A stretch of 64,000 bases of DNA from Laburnicola sp. R22_1 (GCA_014281115.1 JACONQ010000006.1:1488001-1552000), one strand, 5' to 3'; shown: positions 1 to 10,259, counted from the first letter of the stretch. Notes: generated by a model not told the origin, from the letters alone. A program made the numbers and translations.

Positions 1-1952
1 CCCAGTCGAATTGTGATTTTGCCATCCAGCCCGAGGTCTATGACCTCTCCGAACCAGGAGGGTCCGTGTAGTTCGGCAGGCACTAGGTGAGAATCGACCG
101 TTCCGGGGTGAATAAGCACGAAGTCGCCGCGGCGGCGGGTCAAACTCGGAGTTGACCGTATGTCGTAGAGACTGACATCTTCTGTAGCTTCACAAAGTTT
201 CCCAGTCTCGGATGGAGGTATGAGATCATCGTCAAGAAACTGGATGGTAGGATTCTCGAACCATCTCACAGTTGCTATCCGGTCGCGCGACTTGACAGCT
301 TGGACGATGCCGACTTTTGTTGGTTTAAAGGTCCAGGCTGCATCAGGCCCTGCTTCTGCGCTCTCCTCCTTGGTGCAGACTATTTCGCCCGGCCAAACCT
401 CGTCATCGTCTTCAACGTTGGGGTCAGGTATCAGCGAGGGGCTCGGGCCTTCGGTGACGGTGAGATCCTGCCATTGGACCATTACCTGGGTATGGGTCTG
501 CACGACCATGTACACATTCATGTCGTACCCCAGCGTTTCGGTCCGTGGTATTCTTGTCAACTTGCCTTGTGGGTAGCCATTCGGCAGGGTCCTCGAGCCA
601 TCGTACTTGACCGCAGCATCTGCGATATCTTTAAAGCGGACCCGGTCGCCAACAGCCACCTCGGCGACATGGTAGGATCGTTCGCCGCCATTTCCGGAGA
701 TGGGGAGTGCGACTTCAGCAGATCGTGATGCATCATAGACATGGAAATTTGGATCGTCCATTTCGTCCCGGTATAGACGCGGGGGAGGTTCTTCGTAAGC
801 ACCGGATGCGCCCCCGCCAATTTTTCTCGTGAGCCAGCGCACATCAATATGGGTGGGGCGGGTCTCCACCACGGTCCCCTGTGGCTTTACGTTGGGGTCA
901 AAGACGCCGTATATCCAGCGGCCTCTTCGCAGGTTGCCTTTCTTGGTGGTGACGGTGTCGCCAACGCTGAGGCGGTCGAGCATAACATCGTCGTACTCCA
1001 GGTCTTCCGGATCTTCGACTACCACGACGGAGTTGTTGGACAGCTTGATGGCTATGTCGGACTGCACATAGTTAATGCGCCCCACCCAGTCGTTGTAGAC
1101 GACTAATGCGCCCTCGACGTACTCGTGCAGGTTGATCAGCTCGTCTGCCGACACGTTCCGCAGCGAGTGCTCCTCGGTGAGGGCTATCAAGGCTTCGCGG
1201 CTGACGTGGGTGCCGTTGAACATGGTCGCAGGGAAGAGGGTGCACACGGCGTTTGTCCGGATGACGGTCCCGCTCATGGGCTCATTAAAACTCCGCTTGA
1301 CGACATCGCCCACGTACAGGGCGCGGTCCAGCAGCTCCAGCTTGGCCTCGGGGATCAGTTCGGTCTGGAGTTTGGTCTGCCAGGAGACGAGCACGGTGCC
1401 CTGGGGCGGAATGCCGGTCCGCATGAAGCGGTCAAAGTCGGGGGCGGCGATGTCGGGGTGACGTTCTATGTCCTCGCCATAGTCGCGCTGCGGGCGCGGG
1501 CTGTGGCTGTCGACATCGCCAAACGAGCGCTCGACGACGCCGACGCTGAACGGGTCGCCTTGCAGGCCCACCGTGTCTAGGACGCAGAAGACGACATGGG
1601 CCGGGTTGCTGCCCATGTGGGCGTCTGGCGGGTGCGCGGGCTGGATTCCGCCGGTGGCGTCTGTGGGATGGCTGCTGGCGTCGTTGTGCGCTGCGAGAGG
1701 GGTGGCGGCGGTGGCGGCGAAGAAGAAGAAGGGGACGCGGGCGGCGGCGGGGGATGACGGAGGGCCGGTGGTGGTTGTGATGGCGGTGGTGGGGGGATCT
1801 CCGTAGGGATCGGTGAGCAGGCGGTCGGCGAAGAGCCGGGCAAGGAAGCGGGCAAGATGGCTGGGACGCTCGCTGGGGGGCGGCAGCGTGTCTGTCGCGG
1901 GGGCGTTGCGGTCCTGATGGTGGTTGTGGCCGGGCGGGCTGTCGTCGGCCAT
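1..1952 (-). CDS. UBE2O-like E2 ubiquitin-conjugating enzyme, N-terminal part (runs off left edge)
   Basis: The frame starting at ATG 1952 on the minus strand is open without a stop for 650 codons to the window edge; I translated it through. The start [13 protein letters not shown] is followed by a low-complexity Pro/Ala/Thr stretch to about residue 130. Then come beta-rich blocks such as [29 protein letters not shown] and [13 protein letters not shown], which resemble the conserved N-terminal regions of UBE2O-type large E2/E3 hybrid enzymes. In that family the catalytic UBC domain lies near the C-terminus, so it would be outside the window and the enzymatic assignment cannot be confirmed here. 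No intron is needed. The gene is divergent from COG8, with 208 bp between the two start codons. The identification comes from memory of the family, not from a search. Confidence 0.72.
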   Translation of the reverse strand, partial: MADDSPPGHNHHQDRNAPATDTLPPPSERPSHLARFLARLFADRLLTDPYGDPPTTAITTTTGPPSSPAAARVPFFFFAATAATPLAAHNDASSHPTDATGGIQPAHPPDAHMGSNPAHVVFCVLDTVGLQGDPFSVGVVERSFGDVDSHSPRPQRDYGEDIERHPDIAAPDFDRFMRTGIPPQGTVLVSWQTKLQTELIPEAKLELLDRALYVGDVVKRSFNEPMSGTVIRTNAVCTLFPATMFNGTHVSREALIALTEEHSLRNVSADELINLHEYVEGALVVYNDWVGRINYVQSDIAIKLSNNSVVVVEDPEDLEYDDVMLDRLSVGDTVTTKKGNLRRGRWIYGVFDPNVKPQGTVVETRPTHIDVRWLTRKIGGGASGAYEEPPPRLYRDEMDDPNFHVYDASRSAEVALPISGNGGERSYHVAEVAVGDRVRFKDIADAAVKYDGSRTLPNGYPQGKLTRIPRTETLGYDMNVYMVVQTHTQVMVQWQDLTVTEGPSPSLIPDPNVEDDDEVWPGEIVCTKEESAEAGPDAAWTFKPTKVGIVQAVKSRDRIATVRWFENPTIQFLDDDLIPPSETGKLCEATEDVSLYDIRSTPSLTRRRGDFVLIHPGTVDSHLVPAELHGPSWFGEVIDLGLDGKITIRL

Positions 1953-2160
1953 GGGTGCAATTAATGTGCTCCAGATGCTTCCGGCGCCGTGTCAGTCATG
2001 TGAAGAATAGCCCGTTTTAGCCGCTGCGCTGGACTGCACGGGGCCGCATCCAACCTTCAACAACCTCAACAACAACAACACCTCCGCCGTGGCACCTCCG
2101 CCGACATCACCTCTGTTGGCACCTCTCCTGGCACCTCTCCTGGCACCTCTCCTGGCACAA
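1953..2160. promoter_or_regulatory. Shared intergenic promoter region of the UBE2O-like and COG8 genes
   Basis: The 208 bp between two divergent start codons must hold both 5' leaders and probably a bidirectional promoter. It contains a CA/AAC-rich stretch (about 2055-2081), typical of fungal leader sequence. No clear TATA box is seen. The COG8 side ends in a 12-bp tandem repeat. Confidence 0.5.
2118..2158 (+). repeat. 12-bp tandem repeat in the COG8 leader
   Basis: Three exact copies of ggcacctctcct plus a partial fourth lie immediately before the COG8 ATG. The unit is a multiple of three, so the frame would stay open (Leu-Leu-Ala-Pro repeats) if translation began upstream at a GTG. There is no in-frame ATG upstream, so I treat it as untranslated leader. 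Confidence 0.85.
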
Positions 2161-3630
2161 ATGGCAGACCCGCTGTACGAGCTGCTGATTCCCTACTTCG
2201 ACGCCCAGGACGCCCACACGCGCCCCCCGCCAAACGATGCCACGGCCAGCGCCTACCTCTCGCGCCTCACTACACTGCCGCTCGCCGCCCTGACGTCGTC
2301 GGAGCCGCAGTCGCTCGCCCAGAGCACCCAGTCCGTCCTGCGCTCCCTCCAGGCCCTATCGAAACGCTCGCACAAGCCGATAATATCCGCCACCGACCAC
2401 CTCGCCCACCTGCGCCATGTCTTGCCTAAGCTCGGACAGGACGCGGGCACCGTACAACAGGAGCTGCCCAAGCTAGAGACAGCCGCGCAGAACTTCTCGC
2501 AAAAGTACGCCAAGAGCGCCGAAAATGCCATGCTGGACCGGCGGAGAAAGGCCATGCTGCTGGCCAGGAACATCGACAGGGTATCGGATGTGCTGGACCT
2601 GCCGACCCTTCTCTCCTCGGCCATATCATCCTCTACCGCGCCGACACAGGCTTCGGCGACAGCATCAGCAGCTACCAACGCGAATTACGCCTCGGCTCTA
2701 GACCTGCATGCGCATATCAAGCGCCTGTCGACCCTGTACCCAAACTCCCACTTGGTATCGTCGCTTTCGGCCCAAGCCGAGCAGGAAATGAAGGCCATGA
2801 CTACCAACCTCATCAGTTCACTGCAGTCCCAAGGCATCAAGCTAGCAGGCGCCATGCGCACAATAGGCTGGCTCCGCCGTGTAGCCCCCGAGCTCGACGA
2901 GTCCTGGTCCACCCGCCAGACCAGCATCGGCAGCGGCGAAGGCAGTCTTGGCGCACTCTTCCTCGTCTGCCGTCTCGCATGTCTGGAATCCATGCTCTCG
3001 GCGCTGGACCCCTTGCGCGAACTCGCAGATCAGGAAAGTGAGAAGCGAATCAGCGGAAAGGCCAAAGGGGATGCAGGCTGGGCTGTCGGCCAGCAGACAG
3101 AGAAGTACCTGAAGAAGTACCTCGAGGTCTTCCGTGAACAGAGCTTTGTCATCATCTCCATGTACAAGTCCATATTCCCGTCGGCGTTGCCCGCACCGGG
3201 TTCGGATGAGCACTCTGCGCCTGCTGTCAAGCCTGTAGAGGCTGCCAATCCACTCCAGCCCATACCCTCCGCACTTGCCACCTTCCCCCTCCATCTCGTG
3301 GAGATGCTGTTCGAGACCCTACAAACCTATCTCCCCAACGTGCAGGATCGATCGTCGCGCGATTCGCTCCTAACCCAGGTGCTGTATTGCGCTGGTTCCC
3401 TAGGCAGGCTGGGTGGTGACTTCAGCATCATGATAGCCCTGCTAGAAGAGGACCTCAGAGCCGCCGTCGCAGATGACGAGGACGTCGAGGAGCAGGACGT
3501 GGAGGAAGAGTGGGTAGAGATTATGAAGAAGCATCGCGTGCAAGCCAGCAGGCTAGAGTTGTTAGCTTCGGGCGTGGGCGCAGGACGGACGACGAGTCCG
3601 ATCGAGCGGGTCGTGAGTCCCAGTCACTGA
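2161..3630 (+). CDS. COG8: Conserved oligomeric Golgi complex subunit 8 (Dor1-like)
   Basis: Single-exon gene of 489 aa. COG8 is part of lobe B of the COG tether, which captures retrograde vesicles at the Golgi and keeps glycosyltransferases in place; it acts on the cytosolic face. Supporting blocks are the helical segment around residues 127-151 (RRRKAMLLARNIDRVSDVLD), the AMRTIGWLRR region near residue 235, and the late LLTQVLYCAGSLGRLGGDFS block, which matches the Dor1 pattern LGQCMYFGLSFSRVGADF in animal COG8. The C-terminus is strongly acidic (DDEDVEEQDVEEEWVE). I chose ATG 2161 (MADPLYELLIPYF) because the upstream in-frame extension starts only at GTG and encodes the leader repeat. It is divergent from the UBE2O-like gene. 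The stop is followed by 216 bp before a Tc1 element. Confidence 0.85.
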   Translation: MADPLYELLIPYFDAQDAHTRPPPNDATASAYLSRLTTLPLAALTSSEPQSLAQSTQSVLRSLQALSKRSHKPIISATDHLAHLRHVLPKLGQDAGTVQQELPKLETAAQNFSQKYAKSAENAMLDRRRKAMLLARNIDRVSDVLDLPTLLSSAISSSTAPTQASATASAATNANYASALDLHAHIKRLSTLYPNSHLVSSLSAQAEQEMKAMTTNLISSLQSQGIKLAGAMRTIGWLRRVAPELDESWSTRQTSIGSGEGSLGALFLVCRLACLESMLSALDPLRELADQESEKRISGKAKGDAGWAVGQQTEKYLKKYLEVFREQSFVIISMYKSIFPSALPAPGSDEHSAPAVKPVEAANPLQPIPSALATFPLHLVEMLFETLQTYLPNVQDRSSRDSLLTQVLYCAGSLGRLGGDFSIMIALLEEDLRAAVADDEDVEEQDVEEEWVEIMKKHRVQASRLELLASGVGAGRTTSPIERVVSPSH

Positions 3631-3844
3631 AGGGTGTGTTGCATAACAAGAAGCAAAAATTGAATACTGCTTAGTATTCGGTAGCATCACTGTGATGTGC
3701 GTTGCAGAGCGCCGAGGCCTGTTCATCTACCGCACACGATGTTTTCTCGCTTCGCCTCGCTTAGCGGGAGCTAAAATTAGCCGCAGGCCTCCGATTGGCT
3801 GCTACATTGCTGGCGTTCCTGCCAAGCACAATTTATACTAGACA
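3631..3844. other. COG8 3' flank
   Basis: No gene is seen. This is the 3' untranslated and intergenic sequence between the COG8 stop and the left end of the Tc1/mariner insertion. Confidence 0.6.
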
Positions 3845-3846
3845 TA

Positions 3847-3891
3847 CGGAGGTGCCTTTCAAAAGTTTTTGCCCACCTTGGCGAGCAGGGG
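3847..3891 (+). repeat. Left terminal inverted repeat of the Tc1/mariner element
   Basis: This is an exact inverted match to 5336-5380. With the flanking TA on both sides, the palindromic match covers 47 bp. Confidence 0.95.
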
Positions 3892-4009
3892 TATGCGCCA
3901 CATTCCAGATCGGGAAGCATCTCCGAGTTGACGTGGCCACTTCTCAACCTCAGGCCTTACCCTCTGTAACTACTACTCTCTGTCAATTGATCTATCTAGT
4001 ACTGTCGCT

Positions 4010-5317
4010 ATGGTTCATCACGATAACTCTACTCGTGCCACGGTAGTCGTTCTTAAGGCTATAGGCAAGTCAAACAATGAGATCACCGGACTCACTGGAA
4101 TCGAGAAGCGTACGATCAACTCTATATACGCGCGAGCAATCGAGCGAGGTTTCGACCCAGGCCAGCGGCCGCTGAAGCTTGAAGATAAGCATCTTGAAAA
4201 CGCCTATCGATCTGGCCGGCCATCAAAGCAATCTGAAGTCTCCGAGAAAGTAGTCAACACCGTACGCACTGATCGATATGGGCGAGAGAAGTCTTGCGCT
4301 GACGTTGCTGGCGCACTTAGCCAAGAAGGATTCAATATCTCAGCTGCCACAGTCTGGCGAATCTTAAGGAAGGCAGGCTTCAAGAAGACCAAGCCAACGA
4401 GGAAGCCTGGGTTGACGAAGCAGATGAAGGAGGATCGATATAAGTGGTGCCAGGCCCATCAAGACTGGACGCTTGAAGATTGGAAGAATGTTATCTGGTC
4501 AGACGAAACGTCTGTTGTTCTCAACCATAGGCGTGGAGGATATCGAGTATGGAGGAAAGCAGATGAGGCCTTCGTACGGAGCTGTATTCGTGAGAGATGG
4601 AAAGGCTACTCTGAATTTATGTTTTGGGGCTGTTTCTCGTACGACAAGAAGGGCCCCTGCCACTGCTGGACGCCAGAAACAAAGAAAGAGAAGGAGGCTG
4701 CTGCTGCTCAAATTGATGAACTGAACAAGGAGCTTGATCCTATCAAAAAGGCTGAGTGGGAGCTTGAGAATGGCATGCGTCGCCTAGGTCTCCGTACCAA
4801 GCCTGGACGGCTGCCCCAGTGGAGATGGAACCAGAGGACTGGAAAGCTCAGCCGAGGCAGTGGCTCAGGAATTGACTGGTACCGGTACCAGACAACAATT
4901 CTGCTGCCAAAGCTTATTCCTTTTGCAAAGCAGTGTAAGGCTACGCGGCCTAGAACAGTTGTACAGGAAGACAAGGCGCCTTCTCACGACCACTACGTTC
5001 AAAGCTATATATATAGCATTCATGATGTTAAGAGGATTATCTAGTGTGGTAACTCTCCTGATTTGAATTCTATTGAGCCTTGCTGGCCATGGATGAAAAG
5101 GGCTACTACGAAGAAAGGAGCTCCTAAGAATAGAGCAGAGGCAGTACGGGCATGGGAGCAGTGCTGGAGAGAGCTGCCTCAGGAGAAAATACAGGCTTGG
5201 ATTGAGCGGATTCCATACCATATAGAACAGATCCTTGAGCTCAATGGAGGCAACGAGTATAAGGAGGGTCGGAGGCTCAGGAAGCCAGAGCTAGAGCCAG
5301 CCGGAGAACGCTCTTAA
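4010..5317 (+). pseudogene. Tc1-like DD34E transposase with one in-frame stop
   Basis: The frame encodes 435 codons, interrupted only by TAG at 5042-5044 (codon 345). It begins with a helix-turn-helix region (residues about 10-125, with LTGIEKRTINSIY and ISAATVWRILRKAGF). The DDE catalytic core follows: Asp165 in WSDETS, Asp321 in VVQEDKAPSH and Glu356 in SPDLNSIEP. The last pair has 34 residues between them, the Tc1 signature. A charged insertion of about 65 residues (about 220-285) lies between the first two acidic residues. The stop falls just before the CGNSPDLNSIEP block. The position suits a Trp codon, so TGG to TAG is the likely change, compatible with RIP but also with chance. A truncated product would lack the third catalytic residue and should be inactive. 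Confidence 0.9.
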
Positions 5318-5335
5318 TTAGGAATAGCACAGAAC

Positions 5336-5380
5336 CCCCTGCTCGCCAAGGTGGGCAAAAACTTTTGAAAGGCACCTCCG
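5336..5380 (-). repeat. Right terminal inverted repeat of the Tc1/mariner element
   Basis: This is an exact inverted match to 3847-3891 and is followed by the duplicated TA. Confidence 0.95.
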
Positions 5381-5382
5381 TA

Positions 5383-5713
5383 CTCACGATGTGAGTCTCA
5401 TCCTGGAATGCGCGCTCCTGTGGTTTGGACGTATAATGTGGGGTAGCGTGGCGCGGCCTCGGATGCACAGAGCCGTACCGCAAGCTGGGCTGGGCTGGTC
5501 ACCTCACCGGGGATGACGTATAGACTAGTGTAGTGTAATGATATTCGGCAAGGAAAAAGACCTCGCAATGAAGGCTATGCATATCACCGTCTTTGCTCGT
5601 CTGAATTCCTTCCTGTCCTTTGAAGTTTGAGGTACCTTTTCATCATTGAATCTACGAGCTATACACACGCCCGGCACAACTACCGCCTACCTACCTACCT
5701 ATTACCTATCACC
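5383..5713. promoter_or_regulatory. Upstream region of the lipocalin-like gene
   Basis: This 331-bp non-coding stretch lies between the Tc1 element and the lipocalin-like ATG. It ends in a pyrimidine-rich run with a repeated CCTA unit (about 5687-5707) directly before the start codon. No clear TATA box is seen. The Tc1 insertion has replaced whatever lay further upstream of this promoter. Confidence 0.4.
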
Positions 5714-6581
5714 ATGCGCCTCCTCACGCTCTTCACCGCTCTAACCAGCGCAGCAACAACATCAGCATCTCCCGTCCAAAAAGCACTCTACGACGGGTGC
5801 GTGCGCTTTCTCATTCCCACCCTTTCCCATCCCACCCGACCCCCAACAAACCAACCAACTAACCACCCACCCCACCTAGCCAATGCTTCTACCCCCTCCC
5901 CACCCCCTCCTTCAACCTAACCGCCTACCTCGGCACCTGGTACCAAGTAGCCGGCACACCCTTCGGCCCCACGACCGGCGCCCGCTGCGTAGCCGCAAAC
6001 TACGCGCTCAACGTATGTCCTCCCCCCCTGTCTACCCCCCCGGCAGCAACAGGACAACCATCTAACCACGCCACACACCACAGTCCAACAACACCATCCG
6101 CGTCCTCAACACCGCCACCCGCGGCCTCCAATCCATCAGCATCGTAGGCACAGCTACCCCCGCACCCCCCGCGTACGGCGCCGCCGGCGTGTTTAAAGTC
6201 GAGTTTCCGGGGTCGCCGGCTACGCCGTGTGAGGGGCCGAATTATGTTGTCCAAGGTACGATATACTCCTTGTTGTCATCTTTTTCTTTTCCTCTTGTTG
6301 GGGGGCGGATGGGGCGTGCGTAGCGTGTGTGTGTGCTGAGCGTGCGAAACAGAGTACTGCGTGGACCACGCGATTGTGCAGACGCAGAATTGGTCGACGC
6401 TGTATATTTTGAGTCGGGAGAGGCGGCCTGCGCCGGTTTTGGTCGAGGTGAGTGACTTGTGTGGTTCGGGGGACGTTTTTGCTGATAGGGGGTGTAGGCG
6501 TGGATTGAGCGGGCGGTTGAGCTGGGGTCGGAGGAGGAGTTGATTGAGAGGTTTGATCAGACGGGGTGTGGGGAGGAGTGA
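5714..6581 (+). CDS. Secreted lipocalin-like protein (5 exons)
   Basis: My model joins exons 5714-5796, 5880-6012, 6084-6255, 6353-6447 and 6498-6581, giving 188 aa with all GT-AG boundaries in phase. Residues 1-19 look like a signal peptide. The lipocalin GxW signature is present as YLGTWYQVAG (residues 44-53), as in apolipoprotein D and bacterial Blc. Six Cys are visible (30, 64 and four nearer the C-terminus), which could form disulfides in the extracellular space. Two possible N-glycosylation sites (NLT, NNT) are present. Lipocalins bind small hydrophobic ligands; the ligand here cannot be inferred. It converges with the membrane protein gene, with 222 bp between the stops. It is undamaged even though a Tc1 element sits 331 bp upstream. 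Confidence 0.82.
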
Positions 6582-6803
6582 GGGGGTTGGGTTGGCCGTT
6601 GGGGGATGAGGAAATGGGTTGGGTGGAATGGAATGGGCTGGGTGTGTGGTGCATTTTGGCTGAGGGATGGGAGAAGAGAGATATGGGATAGGTAGGACTC
6701 CTGTGTGGTGGTCCTGATGATAATGAGTATTTAGTGAGTATGAGATCGGGTATAATGTGAAGATACATTACATTACTTCTTCGCCTGGCATATTCGTTCC
6801 TCG

Positions 6804-7836
6804 TCATCTGGAAACTTCCTGCTCCCCAGCTACTGCGACTCCTTTCTGCATCGGCGGCATCGGCGGTGGGTGCTGATACGGAGCAGATGGGAAGCCCTGC
6901 GGTGCCGCATACCCAGGCTGTGCGTAAGCTTGCGGTATCTGATAGAACTGCGGCGGCGCAGGCTGATACTGATACGGCGGTACCGCATATATAGGTTGAG
7001 TGACGGACGGCGACATCTGATACAACTGCGTCGGCGCAAGCTGCTGATCCAATCCCTGGCCATTCATCTCGTACGCGTCCCGGAGCCCTCCATACCGCCC
7101 CTTTCCCCCAAACAACCACCCGACACCCCCTCTCCGCCTCACCATAACCCACGCCGACGCCATCGCCAACAAAGCCGAAACCACCACCGCAACAAGCATA
7201 AACCGCGTCGCTTTCTGTCGCAAAAATCAGCACGCAACGCACCCAGCACCACGACGAGCAAAAGCGCCCCTCACGCACCGAAAGTCCACACACTGCCCCA
7301 GCCCAACCCTCCCCGGGGTAAAACCTCTCAATCCCACACGCCCACGTCTCCCTCGTAAACGTCTGCCCACCACCCACATCTTCATCCCCGCCCCACCCCT
7401 CGCCCGCCTGCACCACGCTCGCCCAACTCAGCACCGCAACCCCAGCCCCCACAACGACAAAATTGCTACCAAGCAGCACCCACGCCCACGCCCGCTGCGC
7501 GCCCGTCGACCCCTCCACCCGCCGCAGCTCCCACGCCCCACACACGCTCAGACACGCCACCAACATCGCGACCACGCTGACGCCCAGCAGCGCCAGCGTC
7601 GTCGCGTAGTCCTCGTAGACGGTCACGTCTGTGTCGCCTGGTGTAGACGAGGTGCTGTGTGCGGAGCCAGAGAGGGTGATTTGGCGCGCGCCGGTGCGCA
7701 CGTCGCGCGTTGTGGCGCGGAGGAAGAGGGCGTGCGATGTGCGTTCTAGGATGGCGACGAGGGCGGCGCTGGGGAGGAGGAGGACGAGGGACGGTGCGAT
7801 GAGGAGGGCGAGCCGGAGGCCGTGGGGGTTCGACAT
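6804..7836 (-). CDS. Four-span membrane protein with Pro/Gln/Tyr-rich tail (2 exons)
   Basis: Exon 1 is 7836-7279, a 64-bp intron follows (7278-7215; donor GTGCGT, branch-like CTGAT, acceptor CAG), and exon 2 is 7214-6804. The product is 322 aa. Hydrophobic segments lie at about residues 8-30, 78-102, 118-142 and 191-211. Loop 2 has two Cys (WACGIE, VCGLS). The cytosolic tail (212-322) is rich in repeats of the QPxYxxPxxYQ kind, a low-complexity pattern often used for protein binding. The layout resembles fungal tetraspan plasma-membrane proteins, but I do not recognise a named family, so function is left open. The unspliced frame would read on to 538 aa, which I take as an artefact because it loses the fourth span and tail. 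Confidence 0.75.
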
Positions 7837-8576
7837 GGTGGCGAGGCGCGCTGGATGCGCGGATAAGGGAGATTGGGGGGGAGGAGGAGAGGGTCAACGA
7901 GAGACGGGGTGCGCGTGGTTGGTTGCCATTTTGTGCGCTGGAGGGACGGGGTGGTGTGGTTCCGAGCGCGTGTGGTGTTGGGAGTTGGAGTCAGCATCGG
8001 TGAGGCTGAGCGCGCTTGGCAGTCGACAGATTTACTGTCGCACTGGTGATGGTACCCAGACGTGCATGAAGTATGCGATGTAAGGCAGGACTCTTGTATC
8101 CATCAAACTAAGCCGGTTGCGCTGATGAAGCACCAAACACGATGATCTATCTTGGTATGTTTGCATACAGACACCTGCATCTGGGCACCTGGGCAAACGC
8201 ATAGTCACGTGCAATGCCAAGACTTCTGCACTACGTCGGGAACAGCTCTGTTTGGACCTATATAACAAGTGGCACGGAACTAATCTTATTGGCAAATATA
8301 TCAAAGCGCAGAACTGCACACCTATAGCAAAATGAAATGTGATTGTTGTCCGCGGTCCAGGAGGCTGCGCTGCGTCGAGCTCAAGTGACGCATCCATCTC
8401 TAACCGTGAATGTAAATGCAATTAAATGACGCGCATAGCAGAGAGAGATGAAGCAAATTCGAAAAAAAGACGATTGTCGTCAAATCCCGGCAGACGGTAT
8501 CCGTGAGCGCCACTCTAAAGCCATAGCGGCTGTGGACTTCAACTCCCCGTTGACTGACTAGTATGCGTAGCATGTG
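7837..8576. other. Intergenic region
   Basis: These 740 bp lie between the start of the four-span gene and the stop of the F-box-like gene. They should contain the promoter of the former and the 3' end of the latter. The short open frames on both strands show no protein family features. Nothing else is recognised. Confidence 0.5.
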
Positions 8577-10121
8577 CTATATTTCGAAAGCCTTGGAGGT
8601 GCTTATTTCCTGCAGAAGATCGATATACGAGGGTAATGGGGGCGGAAAGTCGACAGAACGTGGTTCTCGGCTCCCCCACATTGTGGACCATTTATCCAAC
8701 GGCCAGTCCCTGTGGGCTTGTATGACCTGTTCAACATCGAAGGGCGCATCCATGTCAAAGTTGAAACTGACAATGGATCTGCCATTAAGAATGTCTGCTA
8801 GAGTGTCTGGAAATCCTTCGAATATGTAGCAATCGTTTTTTCGCCACTCCTCCCACGAAGGTTGTTTATAGATCCCTCGACGAAAGCATTCTTCCAACGC
8901 ACTCTGCCAAGCTGCGTCCCGGAGAATTTCTCGCATTATGCGAGTCGCTGCCTCAGGAGCTGGGTTGCCGTTGACCACTAGGCGGAAAGAATCAGATGGC
9001 ATGCCTAATGATGGCAATGCCGCTGCTTCGATAATCCACGATGATGCAGCGCCCGAGACGGCCCAGATGCCGATTTTCGTGTTAAGGCCTTCAAGACCCC
9101 AAAGTTGAGTAGGATGTCCTCTAAGTAAGATGTTTCTCCAGAGATCGACTCTTCTCTCGATCTTTAGTCGTGAGTTTTCTTGACAGAAGGGTATAAAGCC
9201 TTGAGCGTGGCATTCTGCATATCCAACTGCAACGCGATCCTCGACCAGGTGGATATTGCGTATCTGGAGGCGTGTCTCGGTCGGTATGGATTCCAGAAAC
9301 TGTATGGCCAGGGCGGCAGCTGAAAGACTACATTTCGTGTACCGAAGTCGCGAGGTGGGTGAACGTAGTGTAGTAGGGACAGCGAACATGTCCACTAACG
9401 GAGTAAGCTCATGATCTGCAAGAATCTTCCAAGGGGCAAGATCGAGAGGGACGACGTTGTCATGGCTTGGGCAAACAGCTGCTTCCCAGAACTCGCGATT
9501 CTGGCTTAGCGAATCCTTATCATTATGCCATTGCGCGAGCTCATCCAGAAAATAATCTTGGTTGGCATAAAGAAGGCAGTGTAAAGTTGACGTGACGAAC
9601 TGTCGATTCAATGAAGGTGCCTGGCCCCATTCGAAATGCGCATCCCGATGCCGATGGATATACCGACGACCCTGGAAGGCAGGAATAACCGGTGCGAGGT
9701 AAGGAAACTTATGGTCAAGGTATGTCCTGATCTCTGATGTAATGCAAGCATTTCCTTCGCGCATGAAGTAGTGCTTGTGGTATTCCAACTCCTGCGTAAC
9801 ATAATCCAGCTTCAAAGCCTTCATATGTGTTTCGTCCGAGTACCAGGTGGAGAAGTTTATCGTGTTAATTTGCAGTGCTAGTCCTCGCATCTCGGTGGCA
9901 GTTTGCCTGCAGGTGAGCATGAGAGCTAGGTCGATTGGCTGCCCGGTCGCATCGCGTAGCTTGCCCGTCAAGAAGTTGTATTGGTAGCCGCCGTCACAGT
10001 GGAGGTATTCCTTGTATATGGAGTCGCGTAGCTCATAGGGTAACGAGAGAATGTGCGCAGGCGGGTACATGTTGGTGGTAATGCCCAGGTGGGAAAGCAG
10101 AGGTGGGCGGATTGTTGGCAT
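8577..10121 (-). CDS. F-box-like hypothetical protein
   Basis: An uninterrupted 514-aa frame if started at Met 10121 (MPTIRPPLLSHLG). The N-terminal segment AHILSLPYELRDSIYKEYL has the LPxELRxxIY pattern of fungal F-box-like proteins, which are usually substrate adaptors of SCF ubiquitin ligases. The rest (residues about 40-510) is an alpha-rich region of the kind common in dothideomycete F-box-like proteins and has no catalytic motif I recognise. An in-frame ATG 12 codons upstream, at 10157-10155, is made of bases belonging to the terminal repeat of a pogo transposon (starts 10154), so it cannot be the ancestral start. The codon at 10070 (MYPPAHILSL) is another candidate. The transposon lies only about 33 bp from the chosen start and has displaced the native promoter. 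Confidence 0.72.
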   Translation of the reverse strand: MPTIRPPLLSHLGITTNMYPPAHILSLPYELRDSIYKEYLHCDGGYQYNFLTGKLRDATGQPIDLALMLTCRQTATEMRGLALQINTINFSTWYSDETHMKALKLDYVTQELEYHKHYFMREGNACITSEIRTYLDHKFPYLAPVIPAFQGRRYIHRHRDAHFEWGQAPSLNRQFVTSTLHCLLYANQDYFLDELAQWHNDKDSLSQNREFWEAAVCPSHDNVVPLDLAPWKILADHELTPLVDMFAVPTTLRSPTSRLRYTKCSLSAAALAIQFLESIPTETRLQIRNIHLVEDRVAVGYAECHAQGFIPFCQENSRLKIERRVDLWRNILLRGHPTQLWGLEGLNTKIGIWAVSGAASSWIIEAAALPSLGMPSDSFRLVVNGNPAPEAATRIMREILRDAAWQSALEECFRRGIYKQPSWEEWRKNDCYIFEGFPDTLADILNGRSIVSFNFDMDAPFDVEQVIQAHRDWPLDKWSTMWGSREPRSVDFPPPLPSYIDLLQEISTSKAFEI

Positions 10122-10259
10122 GGAGAAGTAGCGAGGCGCGGCGCTTCTCTTTATCATGTTTGATCACGTACCATGGGTGCGGGGTCAATGCGCGCCGAGC
10201 CTCAATGCGCGCTCAACACGAAAACACCTCAAGCTTCAACACCACCTATCGCTACCAAT

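Larger units (their letters stand above)
3847..5380 (+). mobile_element. Tc1/mariner element with 45-bp perfect terminal inverted repeats
   Basis: The left end at 3847 (CGGAGGTGCCTTTCAAAAG...) runs to 3891 and is matched base for base by the inverted sequence 5336-5380. TA dinucleotides at 3845-3846 and 5381-5382 are the target duplication expected for Tc1/mariner. The 1,534-bp element contains one transposase frame covering most of its length. Perfect ends and a single lesion in the gene point to a recent insertion. It sits between COG8 and the lipocalin-like gene and breaks neither. Confidence 0.95.

Noticed and set aside
220..1806. Several plus-strand frames opposite the UBE2O-like gene
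   Set aside because: All are antisense shadows of one uninterrupted minus-strand frame of 650 codons with recognisable blocks.
6220..7836. A continuous 538-codon minus-strand frame
   Set aside because: It reads through a well-formed intron (7278-7215) and then antisense to the lipocalin-like gene. The spliced model keeps a fourth membrane span and a coherent tail.
8032..8421. A 129-codon minus-strand frame between two genes
   Set aside because: No recognisable features, lies in the intergenic region beside the F-box-like gene's 3' end, and its composition is not gene-like.
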